12,948 nucleotides of DNA. It comes from an uncultured bacterium. Its GTDB lineage: Bacteria; Patescibacteriota; Minisyncoccia; Phycocordibacterales; PALSA-1337. Each line of letters begins with the position of its first letter. Position 1 is the stretch's first letter. Both the position numbers and the translations under genes were made by a program. The notes beneath the pieces were generated by a model. It had not been told where the DNA came from. It searched no databases and saw only the letters and a program-made list of their open reading frames with translations. Shown here one piece after another: positions 7,181 through 12,758 of the stretch. Location: assembly GCA_903876465.1 (NCBI GenBank), contig CAIRAF010000007.1:1-12948 (forward strand), written 5' to 3'.

Positions 7181-7528
7181 ATGGCTGACAAAATACAACT
7201 CATTATCATATTCATGGCAGTAATTTGTGGAGTCCTTTCAGCCACATACTTCTATCAATCTGCTGGTATATTTATGAATCTCCTTCGTAGGCCACTGCGA
7301 CTTATTTCTTCTGGTATGTTTCTTATTGCTATAGGTGTTCTGCTTGCTGCATTTATTTCATATGAATCAAGTCTTGGTGTAACGATTGTATTATTTGGCA
7401 TCCCAGTTTCCGTATTCTTTTATGTTCTATACATTATTGGTTCTATCACTATTGCCATAGGTGCTCGACAATTTGCTACTCATCCAACAAATAATAATGT
7501 TGTTGATGTTTCAATGAAGAAAATTTAA
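7181..7528 (+). CDS. small membrane protein with three helices, unknown function
   Basis: A 115-residue hydrophobic protein without a family I can name. Helices lie at about residues 5-27, 40-63 and 66-92, with an Arg-containing connector (LLRRPLRL) after the first, and an Asn/Val-rich polar tail. A GTG at 7169 would add four residues (MNKI); I prefer ATG 7181 because GGACGG sits 12-17 bases upstream and a TATAAT precedes it. The second DoxX-family gene begins 20 bp after its stop, suggesting co-transcription. Three helices and a short tail fit a small subunit or accessory protein of a membrane complex, but nothing in the sequence shows which one. Confidence 0.65.
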   Translation: MADKIQLIIIFMAVICGVLSATYFYQSAGIFMNLLRRPLRLISSGMFLIAIGVLLAAFISYESSLGVTIVLFGIPVSVFFYVLYIIGSITIAIGARQFATHPTNNNVVDVSMKKI

Positions 7529-7548
7529 TAGTTTAATTTAAATTTCGA

Positions 7549-8094
7549 ATGAATCATTACATTGTAGAAGAGAATCCAATTTCTCATTTTTTATTTAATA
7601 ATACAAGAGTCGCTTGGTTCTGGCTCATAGTACGTATATATGTAGGATATGAATGGCTTGTATCTGGTTGGGCAAAAGTGACTGATCCATTATGGACAGG
7701 TTCGAACGCTGGCGGAGCACTCGCAGGTTTTTTGAATGGTGCACTAGCAAAGACAGCAGGATCACATCCCGATGTTTCTGGTTGGTATGCTAGCTTTTTA
7801 CAAAATGTAGTCTTAGCTCATGTAAATCTCTGGTCACATTTGGTTGCTTATGGCGAGCTTCTCGTGGGAATAGCTCTCATTCTCGGTATTTTTACCGGTA
7901 TTGCCTCATTCTTTGGTTTATTTATGAATTTAAATTATCTTCTTGCTGGAACCGTAAGTATCAATCCTATATTATTCACACTTGGTATTGGTTTGGTTCT
8001 CGCGTGGAAAGTTGCGGGATATATCGGACTTGATCATTGGATTTTGCCAATGTTAGGTACACCGTGGAAACCTGGGAAAGCTTTTGGTAAGTAA
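7549..8094 (+). CDS. DoxX/DoxD-family membrane protein
   Basis: A 181-residue protein of the DoxX superfamily with four helices (about residues 18-40, 88-110, 112-134 and 140-160). Family traits include WFWLIVRIYVGYEWLVSGWAKV in the first helix, a soluble loop (GSNAGGALAGFLNGALAKTAG) between helices one and two, and the LVAYGELLVGIALILGIFTG second helix, with LNYLLAGTVSINPI after the third. This longer layout resembles DoxD-like, thiosulfate:quinone oxidoreductase large-subunit type proteins more than the 129-aa paralogue at 2017. The partner DoxA is not in the window, so the reaction is not established. The gene ends five bases from the stop of the convergent SDR gene, and a hairpin spans both stops. 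It lies 20 bp behind the small three-helix membrane protein and probably shares its transcript. Confidence 0.8.
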   Translation: MNHYIVEENPISHFLFNNTRVAWFWLIVRIYVGYEWLVSGWAKVTDPLWTGSNAGGALAGFLNGALAKTAGSHPDVSGWYASFLQNVVLAHVNLWSHLVAYGELLVGIALILGIFTGIASFFGLFMNLNYLLAGTVSINPILFTLGIGLVLAWKVAGYIGLDHWILPMLGTPWKPGKAFGK

Positions 8095-8103
8095 CTTCTT
8101 ACC
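8086..8103. terminator. hairpin spanning both convergent stop codons
   Basis: GGTAAG (8086-8091) and CTTACC (8098-8103) form a perfect 6-bp stem with the loop TAACTT. The stops of the DoxX-family gene (8092-8094) and of the SDR gene (8099-8101) both lie in it. Neither strand has a T-run right after the stem, so it would be a weak, possibly bidirectional, terminator. Confidence 0.35.
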
Positions 8104-8800
8104 AAGGATACTTTTCTCCTTTATACCAAAACTGTCCTGTTTCAGGTCTTGAAATAGCTAACTTATATATCCAGCCCGCTGCTTCTTCTGGCAACATTGG
8201 AGCTTCATCTCCTCCCATGTCTGTTTTGACCCAGCCAGGGTGGACAGAGGATACTATAATGCCGTCACCTTCGTGGTGTAGGCGAGCTGCTAAAGTTCGT
8301 GTATACATGTTCAATGCTGCCTTTGAAATCTTATATGCGGGGTAGTGGTATGGTTCATGTGAATCCTCAATATTATCCATGTCACCAATTGATCCCGCTT
8401 GTGATGATAAACTCACAATATGTCCATCCTTATTTATCTGAGGAATCATTTGTTCGGTTAGGTCCGCAGTACCAATCAGATTGACCTCAAGAGTATCGCG
8501 AAGCTTTTGTACGATGAGACGAGTCTCGTCTTCATCTTCGAGTGCACCAGCATTATTTATGTGAATATCGATTTTTGAGTCTTTTAATATAGAAGAAATA
8601 TCTGCAACACATTTCTTAATAGAATCTGCTGAAGTCAGGTCAAGTTGAACTATTTTCAAATTATCATGATTAAAATCAACAGCACCAGACTGTGATGTAC
8701 CAATGACTACATAACCTTCATTAAGGAATTTTTGAGCTAAAGCTTTACCAATGCCACGGCCGACGCCGGTGATAATGGTTGTTTTTTGAGTATTATTCAT
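8099..8800 (-). CDS. short-chain dehydrogenase/reductase (SDR)
   Basis: A cytoplasmic NAD(P)-dependent oxidoreductase of the classical SDR family with a Rossmann fold. The cofactor loop TGVGRGIG is at residues 11-18, the structural NNAG at 82-85, the active-site Asn at 107, the catalytic Ser in SLSSQAG (130-136), and Tyr156/Lys160 in the YKISK motif. PGWVKTDM (188-195) follows as expected. At 233 residues it is a normal length for a classical SDR. The serine-to-tyrosine segment has an acidic insertion (GDMDNIEDSHEPYHYP). A basic Arg15 in the glycine loop weakly favours NADP(H). The substrate is unknown; carbonyl reductase-like SDRs have a similar pattern. The gene diverges from the wHTH-Nudix gene across 69 bp and has an extended -10 ending six bases before its ATG, so its mRNA would lack a leader. 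Confidence 0.88.
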   Translation of the reverse strand: MNNTQKTTIITGVGRGIGKALAQKFLNEGYVVIGTSQSGAVDFNHDNLKIVQLDLTSADSIKKCVADISSILKDSKIDIHINNAGALEDEDETRLIVQKLRDTLEVNLIGTADLTEQMIPQINKDGHIVSLSSQAGSIGDMDNIEDSHEPYHYPAYKISKAALNMYTRTLAARLHHEGDGIIVSSVHPGWVKTDMGGDEAPMLPEEAAGWIYKLAISRPETGQFWYKGEKYPW

Positions 8801-8806
8801 GTGTGT

Positions 8807-8815
8807 ATTTTAACA
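8807..8815 (-). promoter_or_regulatory. extended -10 at the start codon of the SDR gene
   Basis: On the minus strand the sequence is TGTTAAAAT: TG at 8815-8814, one base, then TAAAAT at 8812-8807. The hexamer ends six bases before the A of the ATG at 8800, which puts it at -12 to -7 if transcription starts on the ATG. No Shine-Dalgarno sequence is present. Confidence 0.5.
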
Positions 8816-8835
8816 TATGTATCAGTACAAATAAG

Positions 8836-8863
8836 TTGCCATTTTTATATTTCGGAGTATAAA
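8836..8863 (+). promoter_or_regulatory. sigma70-like promoter for a leaderless wHTH-Nudix mRNA
   Basis: TTGCCA (8836-8841, five of six to TTGACA), a 16-bp spacer and TATAAA (8858-8863) form a good promoter. The -10 ends six bases before ATG 8870, so transcription should start on or next to the ATG. A GGAG at 8854-8857 lies 12 bases from the ATG, but inside the promoter spacer and so upstream of the predicted transcript. Confidence 0.6.
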
Positions 8864-8869
8864 TAGCGT

Positions 8870-9592
8870 ATGGCTCACGTATTTTCTCCAATCCAAAATC
8901 ATATAGTATCACGTCTCAAGAACGCAAAAATAATGCGTTATGGTGAGTTACAACAAAAGGGTGTGCCGAATGATCTTTTCAATTATCATCTACAGTTTTT
9001 GGTTAAAAAGGGTTATTTAAATAGATCAGATGATGGATATGCCTTGTCAGAGCTCGGAGTAAAACATGTGGCTGATTTCAATCCGGCAACAGATGAAAGT
9101 GGTACAGCAAATTTATTTAAAATTAATGTCCTTACAGTTGTTTCGCGTATTCACAATAAGAAAATTCAAATTCTAAATCAAATTCGCAAATCCAATCCTT
9201 CATATGGCAAAGTTGGTGTTATGGGAGGTGTGGTTAGAAAAGGTGAGTCAATCGAGGATGCAGCTACACGCAAGTTGAAAGTTGAGACTGGTCTAGAAGC
9301 AACTTTTAAACTTGTCGGAACCCAAAGACGTTTTATGTATGTAAAAGGTGAACTTTTCTCTGATGTTATATTTCCAATCGCCTATAGCGATGAATGTTTT
9401 GGTGAGTTACTAGAAGATACAGAATATGGTCATAATATGTGGGTTGATATTGATGAGGCTATTAAGCATGAATCAGCAGAATTTGATTCGATTATTTCTC
9501 TCAAAAAAGTGCTTAAAGCTGTGAAAGACGGTTCAATTTTGAAGATGCAATTTTTTTATGATGAAGATACACAGAGTGGGGAGCTGATGTAA
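8870..9592 (+). CDS. N-terminal winged-helix plus Nudix-domain protein with degenerate Nudix box
   Basis: A 240-residue two-domain protein. Residues 5-70 read as a winged helix-turn-helix (HIVSRLKNAKIMRYGELQQK, then NYHLQFLVKKGYLNRSDDGYALSELG), the form used by MarR/ArsR-like DNA-binding regions. Residues 82-215 form a Nudix fold. The Nudix box is G120-x5-E126-x7-R134-K135-L136-K-V138-E139-T-G141-L142, whereas the consensus has REUxEExGU. Two of the three metal-binding glutamates of this helix are replaced (K135, V138) and only E139 remains. The domain may therefore bind a nucleotide without hydrolysing it well, or be a weak hydrolase. Domain order is the reverse of NrtR-type regulators (Nudix then wHTH). 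It diverges from the SDR gene, which is a natural first target if it is a regulator; that is inference. The start is fixed by the -10 element abutting it. Confidence 0.8.
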   Translation: MAHVFSPIQNHIVSRLKNAKIMRYGELQQKGVPNDLFNYHLQFLVKKGYLNRSDDGYALSELGVKHVADFNPATDESGTANLFKINVLTVVSRIHNKKIQILNQIRKSNPSYGKVGVMGGVVRKGESIEDAATRKLKVETGLEATFKLVGTQRRFMYVKGELFSDVIFPIAYSDECFGELLEDTEYGHNMWVDIDEAIKHESAEFDSIISLKKVLKAVKDGSILKMQFFYDEDTQSGELM

Positions 9593-9607
9593 TAATCGTG
9601 TCTATAT

Positions 9608-9622
9608 AGAGTAAAAAACTCT
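9608..9622 (+). other. small hairpin after the Nudix gene
   Basis: AGAGT (9608-9612) pairs with ACTCT (9618-9622) across a loop of five A. It lies between the stop at 9592 and the stronger terminator hairpin and has no T-run of its own. Confidence 0.35.
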
Positions 9623-9627
9623 GTTGA

Positions 9628-9649
9628 TTTTGCCGAGGACGTCCTCGCT
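9628..9649. repeat. intergenic palindromic repeat, copy 1
   Basis: A 22-bp unit: TTTTGCC, then the palindromic core GAGGA-CG-TCCTC, then GCT. It matches the unit at 10813-10834 at 19 of 22 positions. The differences are the two central bases and one base after the core, and the palindrome is kept in both. Here it doubles as a terminator stem. Confidence 0.5.
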
Positions 9650-9654
9650 TTTTT
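9634..9654 (+). terminator. Rho-independent terminator after the Nudix gene
   Basis: The perfect palindrome CGAGGAC/GTCCTCG (9634-9647) is followed after one base by six T (9649-9654). It lies 41 bp past the stop codon at 9592. The same hairpin is one copy of the repeated palindrome described at 9628-9649. Confidence 0.7.
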
Positions 9655-9670
9655 CGTTCACACTATTTTC

Positions 9671-9676
9671 TATAAT
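9671..9676 (+). promoter_or_regulatory. possible -10 element for the CYTH gene
   Basis: A perfect TATAAT 27 bases before ATG 9704; transcription would start near 9683. The -35 position falls in the T-run of the preceding terminator and is poor. A second AT-rich candidate, TAATAC at 9692-9697, ends six bases before the ATG and would give a leaderless transcript like those of neighbouring genes. Confidence 0.35.
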
Positions 9677-9703
9677 TGTATTATTACTAATTAATACATA
9701 TAC

Positions 9704-10246
9704 ATGTCACATGAAATAGAGACAAAAGTACTTGATATTGATTTTAAAAAAATCCTCAAAAAATTGTCTATAATTGGAGCTAAACGAATCGAGAAAGAAA
9801 GGTTAATTGTTGATTGGTATAGATTAAAAGGAGTTAAGGAGGGTGAAGATCCTTGGTTTTTAAGAATTCGGTCATACTCTGGTAAGAGATATGAAGTTAC
9901 TTGGAAAGCAAAGTCCGACAAGGTTGGTATAGTCAGAAAACACAAAGAAATAAATTTCAATATTAAAGAACATGAGAAGCTCGCTGATTTGTTTGAAGAG
10001 ATTGGACTTGAAAAATATGCGCATCAGGAAAAGGATAGAACATCTTTTTACTTAAAGGGATGGCGGTTTGATATTGATCAATATCCAGGAATGCCTGCTT
10101 TTATTGAAATAGAAGGGAAAAGTGAAGATCATATTAAAGAGGCAATCAAACTTCTTGGTCTAGATAAAAATATGACTTGGTCAAAGGGTGAACGAGTACT
10201 TATACAGGAGAGGTATAAACTAGATTGGTATAACATGAAGTTCTAA
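9704..10246 (+). CDS. CYTH-domain protein (triphosphate tunnel / CyaB-like)
   Basis: A 180-residue cytoplasmic protein of the CYTH superfamily, whose members act on triphosphate compounds (class IV adenylate cyclase, thiamine triphosphatase, inorganic triphosphatase). The defining ExExK motif is right at the start: E4-I-E6-T-K8. Later strands show the expected alternating charged residues: WFLRIRSYSGKRYEVTWKAK, then RKHKEINFNI, then WRFDIDQYPGMPAFIEIEG, where the acidic EIEG strand supplies the last metal ligands. The length matches bacterial CyaB-like members (170-190 aa). Which substrate is used cannot be decided from the sequence. The gene has its own terminator upstream and a possible -10 in the gap. 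The next gene starts 40 bp downstream with no terminator between, so the two are probably co-transcribed. The next gene encodes another nucleotide-related fold. Confidence 0.82.
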   Translation: MSHEIETKVLDIDFKKILKKLSIIGAKRIEKERLIVDWYRLKGVKEGEDPWFLRIRSYSGKRYEVTWKAKSDKVGIVRKHKEINFNIKEHEKLADLFEEIGLEKYAHQEKDRTSFYLKGWRFDIDQYPGMPAFIEIEGKSEDHIKEAIKLLGLDKNMTWSKGERVLIQERYKLDWYNMKF

Positions 10247-10259
10247 AACAAAAAACAAT

Positions 10260-10281
10260 GACTCTAACGAGTCGGAAAGGA
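10260..10281 (+). promoter_or_regulatory. hairpin and strong ribosome binding site before the NDK-like gene
   Basis: GACTC/GAGTC (10260-10264 with 10269-10273, loop TAAC) is followed directly by GGAAAGGA (10274-10281), five bases from ATG 10287. This is one of the few clear Shine-Dalgarno sequences in the window, and it confirms the start. The stem ends where the ribosome site begins, leaving the site unpaired. Confidence 0.5.
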
Positions 10282-10286
10282 TAGAT

Positions 10287-10775
10287 ATGGTAGAAAAAAC
10301 AATAGTTCTTTTGAAAATTCCAACGTTTTATCCAGAATGCGATAATGCAAGTGTATTCATCGCACAGTCTCTTGGTATATATCGCTTTGACTGTAGATTA
10401 AGAGATGTAAGCCTAGATGAAAATGATTTGAGCACTATTTATTCAAACGTGGACAAGGTTATACTCAATACAATTCTCGCGCAGCTTGCATTTAGAACAC
10501 TCCGTGTATTTGTGGTTACCGGAAAAGATGCTGTGAATACTGTATTCAATCTCAAAGGCACCAAGACAGATCCGTATGATTGTGATTGTTCTTCGTGGCG
10601 TTACAACCTCGCGGTAAATGTCACCAATGTCAAAAATCTAAATAGACGTGTTAAGTTGAGAAAAAGTGATGGTTCTCATCTAGTAACAATTATTGAAAAC
10701 TTTGTTCATGCACCTGGACCAGAAGATGTTGAGCGGAATCTTCAGGTATTTCGAAAGTTCTTCGGTAAAATTTGA
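10287..10775 (+). CDS. divergent nucleoside-diphosphate kinase-like protein
   Basis: A 162-residue protein that follows the nucleoside-diphosphate kinase (NDK) layout but is far from the consensus. It starts EKTIVLLK with Lys10 where NDK has 'TL.IIKPD'. In the middle VFVVTGKDAVNTVFNLKGTK corresponds to NDK 'V..G.NAV...R.L.G.T', Arg105 in SSWRYNLAVN to the conserved 'G(T/S)(I/L)R.D.A', and N138-F-V-H141-A-P-G-P-E-D-V-E-R-N to the active-site 'N..H.SD....A.REI'. The phospho-accepting histidine is thus present. The D of KPD, several glycines, and the Ser/Asp after the histidine are not. There is also an insertion of about 15 residues between the Arg and His regions (VTNVKNLNRRVKLRKSDG). It may be an unusual kinase or a nucleotide-binding relative. 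A strong ribosome site fixes the start, and a terminator follows the stop. Confidence 0.6.
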   Translation: MVEKTIVLLKIPTFYPECDNASVFIAQSLGIYRFDCRLRDVSLDENDLSTIYSNVDKVILNTILAQLAFRTLRVFVVTGKDAVNTVFNLKGTKTDPYDCDCSSWRYNLAVNVTNVKNLNRRVKLRKSDGSHLVTIIENFVHAPGPEDVERNLQVFRKFFGKI

Positions 10776-10788
10776 TTATAAGCATGGT

Positions 10789-10816
10789 GGTAGGATAAAT
10801 TCCTGCCGTCTTTTTT
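10789..10816 (+). terminator. Rho-independent terminator after the NDK-like gene
   Basis: GGTAGGA (10789-10795) pairs with TCCTGCC (10801-10807), one pair being a G-T wobble, over the loop TAAAT. A run of six T (10811-10816) follows three bases later. It lies 13 bp past the stop codon. Confidence 0.65.
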
Positions 10817-10834
10817 GCCGAGGAATTCCTCACT
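10813..10834. repeat. intergenic palindromic repeat, copy 2
   Basis: The second copy of the 22-bp unit at 9628-9649, here with the core GAGGA-AT-TCCTC (10820-10831). It starts within the T-run of the preceding terminator and is not followed by T, so this copy is not itself a terminator. A TATAAC at 10834-10839 touches its right end. Confidence 0.5.
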
Positions 10835-10916
10835 ATAACTTCTGCGTATTAAGAGTAAGCTTTTGATTGAATAGTTGAAAAAACAATAACAATCGATTGA
10901 AGGAAAAGATAAATTT

Positions 10917-11474
10917 ATGAAGAACATGAAACCAGTAGTTAGTAATGCTGACAGTTTGATAAAAATACAATATCCTGTCTCGATAACACAGAAACTAATT
11001 AATCGTTTGCAAGGTGAAGTAACAATCTGTGCTGGTGAATTTCAACAGGGTATAAGAGCCAATTATGAACCATACGTAATTAATGACGATTATTTCATAG
11101 TCTCTGGCGGTAAAGAAAATGTGACTTACACAACAATTTCATGGAGTATGTTTGGTGGTAATACGGCAATTTGTCGAAAAGATATACTGTCACAAGAGAC
11201 TCTTGTTGCTATCAATAAGAACCTTAAAAAAGGTAGGGTATCATTTTGCACAGTATATGATGCACTTGTCCTATGGAATTTATTCAGAAAAAAGCCTATT
11301 GATGAAGCGTGTTGGATAGGGTCATCTCAATTCAAGACTAGTAAATTTGATGATGGAATCTTTAGACTTGAAAATAACGATGAAGATATTACATGTCTGT
11401 TACTAGGTGACATGTATGGGAATGTTACATTTTCATCACGATGTAGAATAATCTTACGCTACCAAGCGCTCTGA
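10917..11474 (+). CDS. orphan protein of unknown function
   Basis: I do not recognise this 185-residue protein. It has no signal peptide or membrane helix and a mixed alpha/beta-looking sequence with six scattered cysteines (near positions 38, 92, 115, 137, 160 and 174). The middle contains SWSMFGGNTAICRKDILSQE and the C-terminal part WIGSSQFKTSKFDDGIF and LLLGDMYGNVTF. It stands alone: a terminator lies upstream (10789-10816) and another right after it (11492-11523), and the 141-bp gap before it carries the second palindrome copy. AGGA at 10901-10904 is 12 bases from the ATG, which is far for a ribosome site. The leader AGGAAAAGATAAAT resembles the GGAAAGGATAGAT before the NDK-like gene. Single-gene units of this kind are often lineage-specific; no function is proposed. 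Confidence 0.65.
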   Translation: MKNMKPVVSNADSLIKIQYPVSITQKLINRLQGEVTICAGEFQQGIRANYEPYVINDDYFIVSGGKENVTYTTISWSMFGGNTAICRKDILSQETLVAINKNLKKGRVSFCTVYDALVLWNLFRKKPIDEACWIGSSQFKTSKFDDGIFRLENNDEDITCLLLGDMYGNVTFSSRCRIILRYQAL

Positions 11475-11491
11475 TTAAATATTGGTATTCG

Positions 11492-11523
11492 AGACGCCAC
11501 TATTAATTTAGTGACGTCTTTTT
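11492..11523 (+). terminator. Rho-independent terminator after the orphan gene
   Basis: AGACG-C-CACT (11492-11501) pairs with AGTG-A-CGTCT (11510-11519) with one internal mismatch and an 8-nt loop, followed by T to 11523. It overlaps the stop codon of the convergent MacB-like permease gene at 11522. Read on the minus strand no T-run follows, so it serves the plus-strand gene. Confidence 0.7.
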
Positions 11524-12748
11524 ACTCATACCTCAATGCCTCGATAGGGTTGAGACCCGCAGCTCTTCTTGCTGGATAATAACCAAAGACAATACCGATA
11601 AATGCAGAAACACCGAAGGCGAGTAGAACTGATGATGTAGAAATTGAGGCCTGAAGAATACCAAAATAAGTGACAGCGAAAGCGATGAGCCAGCCAAGGA
11701 TAACGCCGATAGTTCCACCAATCACTGTGAGCGCCACTGCCTCTGTCAGAAATTGAGTACTGATATCTTTCTTTTTTGCACCTATAGCTTTGCGTAGACC
11801 GATCTCACGTGTACGTTCAGTCACTGTTGTGAGCATCATATTCATAATACCGATACCACCTACCACAAGTGAAATACCAGCAACAGCTCCAAGAAGTATG
11901 GTGAAAGTTCCGGTGACACTTGATGCGGCAGAGACGATTGATGCTTGGTTGAGTACATTGAAATCAGCTGCAGTTGGGTCTGAAATCTTGTGACGAGCGA
12001 GAAGGAGTGTAGTTATATCTGCTTGTACCTGCGTCATAACATCAGCTGATACAGCAGATACACTTATTGATGATATGTAAGCCGTGCTTCCAACTAGAAA
12101 AAGTTCGGCATCAGAAAGTGGTATGTAAATAACATCATCTTGGTTGTTGAAACCACCACTTGTACCTTTTGAAACAGTTACACCAATAACAGTAAAATTG
12201 ATGCCTTTGATGACGATTGTTTGTCCAACCGGCTCATTGGTTCCAAATAAGTCTGTAGCAGTGGTTGGTCCTATTACTGCAACTTTGTTCAGATTCTTAC
12301 TATCTAAATCCGCAATGAAAGAACCATCATTAACTTGAATACTATGAACTGCTGCATAAGCAGAATTCACGCCTGTCACCGTTGTATTGGTATTCGTCCC
12401 TTTTGCAGTTACTTGATAGCGTCCAGAATCTTCCGGAGACACGGCTGCTATATTTGCTACTGTATTACTAATAGCATTTGCATCATCAGGTGTCAGTGTA
12501 TGAGAAGCACCACGACCTGAAGATACCTGATAACCAGGCCCACGTTGAGCACCAGGAGATATGACTAGAAGATTTGATCCAAGTGCCTGGATACTAGACT
12601 GGATAGATCCTTGAGCACCTTGGCCGATAGACACCATAACAATAACAGAACTGATACCAATGATGATGCCGAGCATTGTCAAAGAAGTTCGCACCTTATT
12701 GGCAGTGAGAGCTGATACTGTTTCGTGAAAAATGTCTTTAGTGGTCAT
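11522..12748 (-). CDS. MacB-type ABC transporter permease
   Basis: A 408-residue permease of the MacB/FtsX type (type VII ABC). It begins with the standard cytoplasmic segment and first helix (ALTANKVRTSLTMLGIIIGI, about residues 14-33, helix running to 40), then a large extracytoplasmic MacB_PCD domain (about 45-280; LGSNLLVISPGAQ, NFTVIGV, IYIPL). Three C-terminal helices follow: 280-305, 332-360 and 370-395. The coupling stretch TERTREIGLRKAIGAKKKDI and the end YYPARRAAGLNPIEALRYE are diagnostic. MacB-type proteins do not form a normal channel; they transmit ATP-driven motion to the periplasmic or outer face, for peptide, toxin or lipoprotein export. The ATPase gene ends 10 bp upstream on the same strand, so the two are one operon; any membrane-fusion partner would lie beyond the window. 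There is no Shine-Dalgarno sequence before the ATG. Confidence 0.92.
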   Translation of the reverse strand: MTTKDIFHETVSALTANKVRTSLTMLGIIIGISSVIVMVSIGQGAQGSIQSSIQALGSNLLVISPGAQRGPGYQVSSGRGASHTLTPDDANAISNTVANIAAVSPEDSGRYQVTAKGTNTNTTVTGVNSAYAAVHSIQVNDGSFIADLDSKNLNKVAVIGPTTATDLFGTNEPVGQTIVIKGINFTVIGVTVSKGTSGGFNNQDDVIYIPLSDAELFLVGSTAYISSISVSAVSADVMTQVQADITTLLLARHKISDPTAADFNVLNQASIVSAASSVTGTFTILLGAVAGISLVVGGIGIMNMMLTTVTERTREIGLRKAIGAKKKDISTQFLTEAVALTVIGGTIGVILGWLIAFAVTYFGILQASISTSSVLLAFGVSAFIGIVFGYYPARRAAGLNPIEALRYE

Positions 12749-12758
12749 AATAATTTAT

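Noticed and set aside
11790..12520. Several 60-70 residue plus-strand frames
   Set aside because: All are antisense to the MacB-like permease, which is intact and diagnostic over this stretch.
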